A DNA stretch of 64,000 nucleotides from Enchytraeus crypticus. Its lineage: Eukaryota > Annelida > Clitellata > Enchytraeida > Enchytraeidae. The notes beneath the pieces were generated by a model. It was not told the DNA's origin, made no database searches, and saw nothing but the letters and a program-made list of their open reading frames with translations. Made by a program: the position numbers and the translations under genes. The stretch is taken from assembly GCA_905160935.1 (NCBI GenBank), contig CAJHZI010000243.1, forward strand, positions 235,001 to 299,000, given 5' to 3'. Shown here in pieces: positions 32,801-43,100 of the stretch; position 1 is the stretch's first letter; each line of letters starts with the position of its first letter.

Positions 32801-35286
32801 GTCACCTCTGAGGGGGTAGTCCAAGCTAGACGCCTTCTTTTCGTACTGCCAGTGTCACAGAATTCTTCGTTGCTGTTGTTATAAAGATGTGAGACTCCGA
32901 GAAGAGAATTAACGGTAAGATTTCTTGAATTGTTTGGAATTTGTTCTGAAGGAACTGAAGCGATGGAGCTGTCGGCATCGGAGTGGACACAATTCGGTGC
33001 CACACCACGACTTCTGGGTGAAGCATTGGATGGATTTAGTGAGTTTGGATTAAGAGACGATTCAGTTGATACAGGATCAGTCGTTTGAAAACTGTCACGC
33101 ACTACTGAAAAATGGCAGATTTCATGTAATTCCTGTCCTTGACCTTTATTTTCAGGGACTTTAGAATGTCTATCAGCCAAACTCCTTCTTTCCAAGCTCA
33201 ACGTCGATTGTCGATTTCCAGAGAATCTGGAAAATTCTGAAAAGGACTCGATTTCCTTACGATTAGATCTATCAATAGGATCGACTAGCCAGGAATCCAG
33301 CAGTGTGTCATCGTCTGATTGGCCAGTTAGCTGACCAATGGGATAGAGAGTTGATGAAGATATTTGACCTTGACCTTTGACAGCAGCGAAAGGTTGTTCC
33401 AGAACTGAATTTGGATTGACCACTTCTTTCCATCCGAATTTAAATTCTGTTTATAAAATATATAAAAAATAACTTAGCCAATAAATCATTTCATCAATCG
33501 CCGCCAAAATTAAAGGATTAAGTTAGTTGAATACGGTTAGAGGTCTGATTTGGAAACAGTACGTAATTGGATGATTCAAAATTAGGGGTAGACCCTGCGT
33601 ACGTACAGCGTGATTCGCAGGAAGCGTCCAACTCATACACTGAAGTATATTTAGCCACATCGAGTTCAACATCCATTGTATTATAATATCTAATATTGTT
33701 TCATATTTTTGCAAATCTGATACTAAAAATATTGTTAGACATGCAATATCTAGATTTTAACACTGATTGCGGATTGATTGATTTAACAATATATTAGTTC
33801 TTTGATTGATATTGAGACTGACTGACTGTCTGCTTGACTGAATGACTGACTGATTGGCTGACTAATTGTCAGAATACTGTCTGACTTACTGACTGAGTGA
33901 CTCAATGACTGACTGACTGATTGACTGACTGACTGACTGACTGATGACTATACCCACTGTCGTGTACCCAATTGACTAAGAATTCATAGAATAACCTTCA
34001 GAGTTCACGGCACTGGCATAGTTGACCTTTGGCGTGACCTCCAGCAGGTCGTCTAGATCTGTGATGTCACGTGACGTCATGATGACGTCATCGCAGGCGG
34101 AAGGCATTGAGAACATATTCTCCAGCCACTTTTGATCCAGACTGTCAGCAAGAGCGAAGCTCTGTGGGCGAACAACAACAACAATGCGGCGAAACTACTA
34201 AGCCAATATTCAACGTCCATTTCAATTCTCATTTTTAGACAAAAATCAAAGTTATTTCAGAGACGCAACAAGAAAAATGTTGAAACAATTGGCAGTTATA
34301 ATTGTGATTAAGAAAGAACATAATTATCAACAGATAAGCATAATTAAGCATAGTTAACATAGTTAAGAACAGAAAGTGTAGTTAAACATAATTAACAAAA
34401 ATGAGAATTGAACCAATGATTATCATTTTAGATCAATTATTATCATATTAAACCAATGATTATCATTTTAGATCAATTATTATCATATTAAACCAATGAT
34501 TATCATTTTAGATCAATTATTATCATATTAAACCAATGATTATCATTTTAGATCAATTATTATCATATTAAACCAATGATTATCATTTTAGATCAATTAT
34601 TATCATATTAAACCAATGATTATCATTTTAGATCAATTATTATCATATTAAACCAATGATTATCATTTTAGATCAATTATTATCATATTAAACCAATGAT
34701 TATCATTTTGGATAAATGGTTATAATTTTAGATAAATAATCATCATTTTAAATTATTATATTTTTAAATAAATGATCATCATTTAAGCATGATTAAAAAG
34801 TCTTGTAATGTTGCTTTTCTGACAGTTAATATTTAGAGTTAATACTGATATTTAAAGAGTTAATACTGATATTTAAAGAGTTAATACTGATATTTAAAGA
34901 GTTAATACTGATATTTAAAGAGTTAATACTGATATTTAAAGAGTTAATACTGATATTTAAAGAGTTAATACTGATATTTAAAGAGTTAATACTGATATTT
35001 AAAGAGTTAATACTGATATTTAAAGAGTTAATACTGATATTTAAAGAGATAATACTGATATTTAAAGAGTTAATACTGATATTTAAAGAGTTAATACTGA
35101 TATTTAAAGAGTTAATACTGATATTTAAAGAGTTAATACTGATATTTAAAGAGTTAATACTGATATTTAAAGAGTTAATACTGATATTTAAAGAGTTAAT
35201 ACTGATATTTAGAGAATCATTGGCAAACTTACACAAGCTAAAGTGTCGAATCCTAGACCTCCTCTGTCAAAGCTAAATTCTTCCAT
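24494..35286 (-). CDS. creb3l: CREB3/CrebA-type ER membrane bZIP transcription factor, 9 exons
   Basis: Exons in transcript order: 35286-35233, 34161-33996, 33446-31975, 30235-30092, 29261-29203, 28571-28503, 27962-27881, 27189-26901, 26451-24494. All donors are GT, all acceptors AG, all phases agree, giving 4,293 nt and 1,430 residues. Order of parts: acidic N-terminus with LDDLLE (exon 2); Ser/Gln-rich activation region with [12 protein letters not shown] and poly-Gln (exon 3); the family-specific block before the basic region ([22 protein letters not shown]); basic region [18 protein letters not shown] (about 606-623); leucine heptads at 629, 643, 650, 657, 664; a hydrophobic segment about 681-695; then about 735 luminal residues. 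Members of this family are held in the ER membrane and cut by site-1/site-2 proteases to release the bZIP part; RRLL at 804-807 fits the RxxL site-1 pattern. The luminal tail is far longer than I know for the family, is basic and ends in [14 protein letters not shown] repeats. Start chosen because ATG at 35286 leads a short exon ending in GTAAGT. Confidence 0.94.
26600..26735 (-). repeat. tRNA-derived SINE-like copy (family A), nearly full
   Basis: In creb3l intron 8. Contains, inverted, the AGCTTTACC tail, GTTTCCTCACTCGAAAGCG, GTGACGGGTGATCCCAGG, the B-box complement GATTTGAAC, then CTGATCCGCAGTCGAGTAT and CACCACTGGCTCCAGCC, so the head is also present. Confidence 0.65.
27230..27300 (+). repeat. 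tRNA-like fragment
   Basis: TTTGGCGTAATGGTAGAGCA resembles an A box and TGTTCAAGTTCCAG a B box about 30 bp later. Stems are imperfect, so this is called a tRNA-derived repeat head in creb3l intron 7 and not a functional tRNA. Confidence 0.4.
27640..27880. repeat. Degenerate ATGACTCATACACT repeat
   Basis: Irregular tandem copies of ATGACTCATACACT run through creb3l intron 7 up to the exon 7 donor (27880). The donor itself lies in a TGACTCATACCATGAC copy. The TGACTCA core is an AP-1-like sequence, repeated about ten times. Confidence 0.75.
28060..28312. repeat. TTA microsatellite and family A tail
   Basis: TTATTA/TTATTG trinucleotide runs (28060-28245) are followed by a family A 3' part at 28252-28312 (+): CTGACATCGCCTTCGAGTG then AACCTTAGCACTACCAGC. 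Confidence 0.6.
29480..29610 (-). repeat. Dispersed repeat copy (family B)
   Basis: GTCCGTTTTCTCATAGACGG, ATGATGTCAGGGACG, GATTCACCCAA and ATGTGCTGAAGAGAAA occur in the same order at 40267-40395; inverted tails are at 35838 and 46256. Lies in creb3l intron 4. Confidence 0.6.
29700..29885 (+). repeat. Dispersed repeat copy (family C) ending in an ATA run
   Basis: GGACTGATTTTCTGGATTTTG, GCACCGATTTGGACCTTC, GTGCTCGATGTTGTCATTGA and a terminal ATA/TTA run. Copies also at 35665, 55853 and, rearranged, inside the foldback element at 37872-39076. Confidence 0.6.
30290..30700 (-). mobile_element. Non-LTR retrotransposon relic, 3' part
   Basis: Read on the - strand, broken frames give [28 protein letters not shown], and DLITNLDVD followed by a decayed tail. 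This order is familiar from the C-terminal part of LINE endonuclease/reverse transcriptase proteins after the catalytic domain. Stops and frameshifts show it is dead. It sits in creb3l intron 3. Confidence 0.6.
31480..31925 (-). mobile_element. Non-LTR retrotransposon relic, 3' part (second copy)
   Basis: On the - strand the sequence reads [20 protein letters not shown], then [40 protein letters not shown] and, after a frameshift, [19 protein letters not shown] with [15 protein letters not shown] near its end. These match the typical LINE reverse-transcriptase C-terminal pattern (YGxExWTL, AFExWCxRxxLR, RLxYFGHxxR, RxRxxWLD). It is better preserved than the relic at 30290. It lies in creb3l intron 3, 50 bp from the exon 3 donor. 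Confidence 0.8.
33800..33945. repeat. TGAC/TGAT microsatellite
   Basis: Degenerate GACTGACT tetranucleotides in creb3l intron 2, just beyond exon 2. Confidence 0.8.
34068..34090. promoter_or_regulatory. Two CRE palindromes and a CACGTG core inside creb3l exon 2
   Basis: TGACGTCA occurs at 34072-34079 and 34083-34090, start-to-start 11 bp, and CACGTG at 34068-34073 overlaps the first. TGACGTCA is the classical bZIP/CREB binding palindrome; CrebA/CREB3L proteins bind related ACGTG-containing sites. The bases also encode protein (DDVIMTSRD), so a regulatory role is inference. Confidence 0.4.
34412..34715. repeat. 40-bp satellite, about 7.5 copies
   Basis: Perfect head-to-tail units made of GATCAATTATTATCATATTA followed by AACCAATGATTATCATTTTA, in creb3l intron 1. 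The two 20-bp halves are themselves similar, so the unit arose from an older 20-bp dimer. Confidence 0.95.
34826..35216. repeat. 21-bp satellite, about 18 copies
   Basis: Near-identical AGTTAATACTGATATTTAAAG units. The array ends about 10 bp from the GTAAGT donor of creb3l exon 1 (35232-35227). The 136-codon frame on the - strand is an artefact of the period. Confidence 0.95.
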
Positions 35287-35477
35287 CTCACCAATAAGCC
35301 AAGAGCTGTCTAATTGACTACCTTATGGGTAAGCAATCTTGTCAATACCTGTACCGGCTATACCTGTGCCTGTATAGGCTATGTACCTGCAAATATTAGC
35401 ATCAGTTATCGAACTATTGCAATAGTTTAGCGTCCGATGTGGCCTAAGAATAGGCTACTAATGATTCATATAGGCAG

Positions 35478-35590
35478 TTGATGAGGGATTCAGTATGTGC
35501 GGGGTTCAAATCCTGAGCTCGCCCTTCACTGGCATCGCTTTCGAGTGAGGAAACTGACGTTAACCTTGGCTTTATCAGCTTTTCTGATGA
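35478..35590 (+). repeat. tRNA-derived SINE-like copy (family A)
   Basis: GGGATTCAGTATGTGCGGGG, B-box-like GGTTCAAATCCTG, GCTTTCGAGTGAGGAAACTG and ACGTTAACCTTGGCTTTATC in family order, upstream of creb3l. Confidence 0.65.
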
Positions 35591-35664
35591 CCTACCTTTT
35601 CCATCTCTATTTTCCATCCAGTGTCCATAAGTTACGACTAGCTCCTTCTCCTTTATTATCTTTA

Positions 35665-35900
35665 TCTTTAGACCGGTTTTCTGGATTTTGGAATTTTCAC
35701 CGTTCTGGACTTTTCTTTGCTCACCGGCTTGGATTTGTCTTAGTAGGGCTTGATGCTGTCATGGATGACAGTTGCACTCAAATTATTGTTATGTTATGTT
35801 AAGAAGACAGATCTAAATTCGCGTTAGATTATTGACGTCCCTGACATCATCCTTGTATGAAGAAACGGACGTTAAACCTGTATTATTATTATTAAAGCAA
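35665..35900 (+). repeat. Family C copy followed by family B tail
   Basis: 35665-35800 matches family C (TTTTCTGGATTTTGG, CACCGTTCTGGACTTTTC, GCTTGATGCTGTCATGGATG). 35838-35895 has the family B tail: GACGTCCCTGACATCATCC, GAAACGGACGTTAAACC and a TTA run. Confidence 0.6.
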
Positions 35901-36264
35901 ATTGTTATGTCTCCTTATCTGCAATTCTAACAACTGGATATGTATGGAACCTTCAGAGCTCTATAATAGTCGACTCTTACGAACGCAATCGGCATTTTGT
36001 TGATGGATTCTTTCGTGAGGTTCTCGGGCTCAAGGCAAATGTAAAATAATTGTATAATTTAAATTAGCCAGCCTATCTAGCGCTGTCCATACATAGCTTC
36101 AATTAACATCACACAACAGCAGATAGTTCAAGTTAGTAAAGCTGAATCCTCAATAGTGAAGTGATGAGCTGTGATGATATATGTAATTTTTTAATACCAC
36201 GTGTTTAATCATTAGCCGGTTTAATTAATTATCCATGTCACCGGTCCCCTGAATATCCTAGATT

Positions 36265-36320
36265 TTTCTCTTTGATCAGCTCCACCGGGAATTGATCCCA
36301 GGACCTCACGAACAGACATT
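36265..36320 (-). repeat. SINE head copy (family S2)
   Basis: GATCAGCTCCACCGGGA is the reverse complement of the S2 piece at 16600-16622, followed by a degraded B-box complement ATTGATCCC. Confidence 0.4.
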
Positions 36321-36719
36321 TAAAAGTTATAGTCGCTATCAAACATACTTACTGAGCCATTTTGATATTTCTAAATACCAAACTGGACTTTGTGATAAAC
36401 ATATGAGGAACTTGTTTCATTAAGCAGCTGTTCATAATAATTCACTACAATGAAATAGATATCAAACCACCACTAAGTAACATATAGCAAAATATACTGT
36501 ATACAAGCTAATTACACTAGACTTAGAAATAGTGACATTTTAACTAAGACGTTTATGCTAAATAATTTTGGCTTGTTAGTATTCCTAAAAAAGTAGGTCT
36601 ACTGGTAATCTTTGAATAACGTTTGTTCTGTACAAGGTGCTTGATCAGAAAGAAGAGCACTGCCACTGAATATATTAGAGATTTTAATGACTGCAGAATA
36701 ACAGGGCTGGTTCTGACTC

Positions 36720-36755
36720 ATCTCTCTCTCTCTCTCTCTCTCTGACACACACACA

Positions 36756-36812
<57 letters not shown>
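36720..36812. repeat. CT microsatellite with CA interruption
   Basis: CT run broken once by ACACACACACAC. The - strand frame across it is an artefact. Confidence 0.9.
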
Positions 36813-36815
<3 letters not shown>

Positions 36816-36965
36816 ATGATATGAAGAGATGCTGTAGATCATCAGAAGACCAAGGTTAAGGTGATCAAGTAGGCCCGTCAGATCAATGGAGTCCAAGCTC
36901 AGATTTGACATCGATATCAACTGAATAACAGAGTCATGAGAGGAGGAGCAAACAAGAGCAGCTCC

Positions 36966-37040
36966 AACATTTATTTAGAACATTTATAGCTCTATAAATG
37001 CTATAAATTTATAGAACTATAAATGCAATAAATAAATGTT
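36966..37040. repeat. Imperfect palindrome, about 35-bp arms
   Basis: The left arm begins AACATTTATTTA and the right arm ends TAAATAAATGTT; internal CATTTATAG and CTATAAATG blocks pair as well. No further content seen between 37045 and 37870 apart from a short CT run near 37438-37457. Confidence 0.7.
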
Positions 37041-37865
37041 ATAGCATTTATAGAAAAAGGAACTAAAAATAGGCTACATTTTCTATTGAAATAAAAATTG
37101 TACCTAATCGGAAAGTTTTGAATTACTAAGCACCACAAGTTACAAATCAGATCTACACCATCTCAGATAATGTGGCCCTAGATAAATCTAAAATCAATTG
37201 AGTTAAAATTAAACAATTTACAATCAATATTCGCCAGCTGGTTAAGTATTATAATTCCTAATAGTCGACCGTGTATGGATTCCCGCCCATGTAAGCTTAT
37301 CGGCAGTTAAGATGGCGTCAGCTAATTGTTAGAATTAAAATTTAACTGAACCTTGATCTCTATTACACTTGTGACACAGTCCCCCTTTTTCGCTCTCTTT
37401 CTGTTTCTCCGTCGTTTTCTCTCTTTCTCTTGCTCTCTCGCTCTCTCTCTCTCTCTAGTGATCTGCTAAGTCTCAGATTGAAGGTACATTTTCCTACTCA
37501 TATCGCGCTCCTAATTTGAACACAAAAGTGTGACGTTTTAATTGTCAATGTCAATTAGAGATGTATCAAATAGAAAGCTGTGTTGTAATCGTCAACTTTC
37601 ATGGGATAAATGCCAATTAATGTAAATGTGTATTTAAGGAACGTTTAAAAATATTAATTACTTGTATGGATCATTATGTACAATTTTTATTGTTTGGAAA
37701 CAAATGACTATAAGCAGTAACGTCGTCACACGAACTGTTATATAACGAGAATTTCTGGATATTTTAAGTTGAAATTCCATTTTGCATGGTTATGAGTAAT
37801 TATTGTCTTTTTTGATGTCCATGGCTTAATCAGGTCCGATTTTATGGACTTTTGGGTTGTACACG

Positions 37866-39082
37866 GTTTTGTACGGTGGCTCGCAACTGCCATAAATTTT
37901 TTTTTTTAAACAAAAAATCAAAAAAACAAAAAAACAAACAAATCTTTGTTACTATAAATAGCCACTTTGTTACTATAAATAGCTCACTAGCAGTATCTAT
38001 ATCATACATAGTCGATGACAACATCCAGCACTCGATCTTGAATCAAAGGCCAGTCTATGTGCAAAAAATAAAGTTTATTGTCAATGACAACATCGAGCAC
38101 TCGATCTTGAGCCAAAGCCAAACCGATAAGCACAAAATTAGGTCAAAAACGATGATAATTACAAGGTGAAAGTCTTTGGACTGATTTTTCTGCATTTTGG
38201 AATTTGCACCGTTTTTGACCTAATTTTGTGCTCATCGGTTTGCCTTTGATTCAAGATCGAGTGCTGGATGTTGTCATCGACTATGTGTGATATAGATACT
38301 GCTAGTGTGCTATTTATAGTAACAAAGTGGCTATTTATAGTAACAAAGATTTGTTTTGTTTTTTGTTTTTTTGTTTTTTGTTTTTTGATTTTTTGTTTAA
38401 AAATAAAATAAAATTTATGGCAGTTGCGAGCCACCGTATCAATGACAACATCGAGCACTCGATCTCGAGCCAAAGCCAAACCGATGAGCACAAAATTAGG
38501 TCAAAAACGGTGCAAATTCCAAAATGCAGAAAATCAGTCCAAAGAGTCACCTTGTAATTATCACCGCTTTTGACCTAATTTTGTGCTCATCGGTTTGGCT
38601 TTGGCTCAAGATCGAGTGCTCGATGTTGTTATAAACAAATTAACTTAGTATGACTAATTAACTGAATATTTAATTTGCACAGTTTTAACCTCCTTTATGC
38701 TCATGGCTTGGCTTTGGTTTGACATCGCGTGCTCGATGTTGTCATTGACGAATTCACTTAACATGACTAATTACCTGAATGTTGGATTTGCACTGTTTTT
38801 GACCTAATTTTGTGCTCAACGGTTTGGATTTGGCGCGAGATCGAGTACTCGATGTTGTCATTGACAATAAACTTTATTTTTTGCACATAGACTGGCCTTT
38901 GATTCAAGATCGAGTGCTGGATGTTGTCATCGACTATGTGTGATATAGATACTGCTAGTGAGCTATTTATAGTAACAAAGTGGTTATTTATAGTAACAAA
39001 GATTTGTTTGCTTTTTTGTTTTTTTGATTTTTTGTTTCAAAAAAAAAAAAATTTATGGCAGTTGCGAGCCACCGTAGTTTTG
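37866..39082. mobile_element. Foldback-type transposon, 1,205 bp, with GTTTTG target duplication
   Basis: The element runs 37872-39076. It begins TACGGTGGCTCGCAACTGCC and ends with the inverse, GGCAGTTGCGAGCCACCGTA; the arms match for roughly 230 bp. GTTTTG flanks it at 37866-37871 and 39077-39082. Inside are further inverted copies: an arm-like segment at about 38210-38440 in the opposite sense to the left arm, and several family C pieces (GATCGAGTGCTCGATGTTGT, GACCTAATTTTGTGCTCATC) in both senses. No transposase frame is present, so it would be non-autonomous. Short frames in it are repeat artefacts. Confidence 0.85.
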
Positions 39083-40182
39083 ATACCCTTTTGTTCTTTT
39101 GTTCAGCGGATTGGATGAGGTTCATCGTTGTTGTTGTTGATGCTGCTGTTGTTGTTGTTACACTAGAAATCCAAACGGGAATTCCGTTAACCAACTTTGA
39201 ACGAGCAAAGTTTGTTTATAAGTCCGCGATCAAGATGCACGTTGTTGACGAGTAGGAATTATTTATTTATTTATTTTATTATATATTATATTTAATCGGT
39301 AATTATAAGGTCAATAAATTAATTTATTCATAAATTATTATTTTTGCTAATATCAGTATTTTTAATACTATGGTAAAGCTGATCAGTAGTTTTAAGGTTT
39401 ACGGCATGATCTTGTTACCCAGATGTTACACAATGTTTTGGCAATAATTCCACTCAAGAATGAGCAAAATAATAAAAATTTAGGCCGAATTTACTTTTTT
39501 TAAACTTTAAAATATGTTGAGTTTGGCTCAAAATATATTTTTTATTGGCAAGACAATCGAAGATCCACTTGAATAGCTTTTTAAAATACTGGCTTGTAAT
39601 TGAACTTATCATGGGGTTAAAAACAATGTTTATCATAACACTTTGTCATGGTAGAAGTTATGCTAAGTTGCAATGGGAAAAGATAAAATATTTTGCTGGA
39701 AGTATATGTTTTACGCATAAATTGAAATTGACAGTTTCTTAGATTAAAATTTGTTAGTGTTTAATGTCTTGAAATACTTTGCATTAACAATTGCTTAACC
39801 TTAACCTAAATGCCAAAATGTGATTGGTCGGTTGTATATATTATCTCTCATTAGTGTTCTGGTAGAAGGAAGATTCAATGTATATATTCATGCTCAGTTT
39901 GCTTTCACACTACATAAAGAGCAAACCATAGATCACCAAGTAATTCCTTCGCAAAATGCGGTTTTTATCTGAACCTCAAGTTGTCTGTAATGTGAAAAAA
40001 TACGGTTTCTGAGATGATTTCCATTGCCTTCCTTATATTAAACATTGAAATATAGTTTTCAGTACGTCCTGTTAGCCACTGCTTCAATCGAAGTTTTGTA
40101 GAATGCTAACTCTGTACTGGTATTACTTGACATTGTTCCTCGTTTCGGTTTGAGAGTAATTGCGTTTATATTGGTATTGTAG
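39083..40182. other. Gene-free stretch upstream of the first recognised eIF3g exon
   Basis: The promoter, 5' UTR and the short first coding exon of eIF3g should lie here or within the foldback region. I could not choose one: no ATG-containing stretch with a phase-2 donor is clearly better than others. Confidence 0.4.
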
Positions 40183-43100
40183 AACAAAGCCCAGTTGGGC
40201 AGATCAGGTGGAGTTGGGAGATGAAGGTATTTAACTATTTGTAATAATAATAATTTATGATAATAAAGAAAGGTTTAACATCTATTTCCGCATACAAGGA
40301 TGAAGTCAGGGACATCCCCCCCATCACATGTCACTATATATCGATTCACCCAACGGCAAATGATTATAAAAATATTATGCACTGAAGAGAAAAAAATATC
40401 CTAAATGGTGCCGTATTGCTGTCGTGCAAGACGATATAAATCTATTGCGGGAAGAGACTTTAAGATTTCTACACTGTTCGATGATGATTTTCAAATGTAA
40501 ATTCTCATATTAATGGTAATTGTGCTGAAACATGCAGGAAAATAATAATGGTAATTTGTGCATGAGAACTGTTGATGTTGCTGCAGGTTTAAGCTACCAA
40601 TCAGATGTGGTCCTGCCGCCTCCCAAAGAAGAGTTTGACCCTAACACCGGCATCAAGGTTGTCACTGAGTACAAGATAGATGATGAAGGCAAGAAAGTTA
40701 AGGTTTGACCATCCTTCTATCGATCAATCAATCCATCTGTGTGTCTATACTCATTCAATCATAATTAATCCATCAGTCATAATCAATCAATCTGTCATAA
40801 TCAATCAATCAGCCATAATCAATCAATAAGATGTAATCAATCATTCAGTCGTAACCAATCAATCAGTCATAATCAGTCAGTTGTAATCAATTAGTCATAT
40901 TCAATCAATCGTTCATAAAATTATAGTTTCTTAGTTTTACATCTTATTTGTGGCTTAGGTATGTTTTTAATTACAAGGTAGATATAACAAAACATTTAGG
41001 AAATGTTACTTTATTATTGCAAATGTAGTTGATGCAGTTTGATTTGAGGATTGCTGTGATACTGGAGAAGCTTTACATGTAATGGGCATGTTAATTATTT
41101 GCAAGTTTTATAGAAGTGCCTTCAAGTGGTTTGCATGTGAGCGTTATATATATTATGTTTTTATCCCTGTTGAATCTCTGTATTGTATTTGATTGCTTTA
41201 GGTTGAGAAAATCTACAAGATAGAGAAGAGAAAGGTTTCAGAGACAATCGCTAAGCGCAAGGTTAGATATTTACTTGTATGCATTCATTGAATTGATATG
41301 TTACGGTGACTCAGATGACCAAAATCTTAGGAAATTTTCTGGCAATTTCTGGAGCATAGGCTCTGACCAACTGCCCTTTCTGGCATTGTTTTGTATAAAA
41401 TTATATTAAAATATATATAACACTATGCCTCTACGTTTATGGTATTACCGAACAGAGCTATGGCTCTATTATGGTAGCCTCTTCTGTATTGTTATCTGTA
41501 TATCTAACTACATGCATGTTCCTATTGTTTGTATAATCTTTGCTGTGATGAACAAATAAACGATACTAAACGATAAAAACTGAACTGATTGGTTGCAGGG
41601 TTGGAAGAAGTTTGGTGCGGCGTCCAGCGACCCTCCTGGTCCCTGTCCAGCAAACACGATTATCTCAGAGGATGTCTTCCTCCAGTTTGTACATTCTAAG
41701 GAGGTAGCTATACTAGACTTATGGCCGTATTTGCTAGTGAGATAATCAACTGTCTAATCAACTGTTTACTGGACTTAGAGTCTATTTTTTCTTCTCTTTT
41801 TTCAACATTTATGTGTTTTTCTCTTGAACTTGTTAACAATTTGGCAACAATAGTTAACTTCAGAATCTTAACCTGCGAGCCATTAATCATAACTTTACTA
41901 TGTCTTTTCCGGCTTATCAAATTTGAGCTACCTTGACAGAGTGTTGAGCGGTTGGTTTAAGCTTATGGCAACTTCTACAGCTGACAGCAATGTAATGCTT
42001 AATGCAGAAATGTGTTTGATGGACTGCACGATGTACGGTCTTACAAATTGATTGATTGACTGATTGATACCTTATTGACTGATTCATGTCTTATTGATTG
42101 ACTGATATCTCACTGACTAATTGATATCTTACTGACTGACTGATGTCATATTGACTGATTGCTGTTTTATTGATTGATATAAAATTGATTGATTGATGTC
42201 CTACTGATTGATTGATTGATGTCAACAGCTGCAGGAGCCGGAGGACGACCCGCTCTCTCGTCTAAAGTCTCAGAAGATCGTGTCGTGTCGTATCTGTAAG
42301 GGCGACCACTGGACGATCAAGTGTCCCTACAAGGACTCTCTCGCTCCACTTCAAGATGCCCTCGAGGGCGGTCAGAAGGGTGAAGATGGTGCAGCTAGCG
42401 GTGGCGCGGATAAAGGGGCGGGTTCAGGGGCAGCGGGAGGGGCTCAGGGCGGAGCCCAGGGGGCGATTGGCCCTCGCCCAGGAAAATACGTCCCTCCCAG
42501 TCTGAGAGAGGGCGCGAATAAGAAGGGAGAGGGTCCAAACTCTAAGAACAGGGGTGTGTATGTCTGCATGGACTTGATGTGCTTTTATTCTGATCATGTT
42601 TTATGATTTATGTGAAGTGTTGCTGCAGCGACTTCTAGTATAGATCTTAGTTACATATGTGGAGTTTCAAGTATCACTGGTAAAATAAGGGGTGGTTATT
42701 GAAAGTCATAGATACAACTTGTTATAGGAGGAGGACGTTACCAGCAGTAAAGAAATGAATAACTGATACTGATACTAATAATATAATACTAATATATAAT
42801 AATATAATACTAATATATAATAATATAATACTAATATATAATAATATAATACTAATATATAATAATATAATACTAATATATAATAATATAATACTAATAT
42901 ATAATAATATAATAATAATATATAATAATATAATACTAATATATAATAATATAATACTAATATATAATAATATAATACTAATATATAATAATATAATACT
43001 AATATATAATAATATAATACTAATATATAATAATATAATACTAATATATAATAATATAATACTAATATATAATAATATAATACTAATATATAATAATATA

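Noticed and set aside
34826..35236. 136-codon - strand frame
   Set aside because: Period-7 peptide from the 21-bp satellite; only its first codons overlap the real creb3l exon 1.
39055..39255. First coding exon of eIF3g
   Set aside because: The frame begins inside the foldback element end and has no resemblance to the eIF3g N-terminus; no phase-2 donor was convincing.
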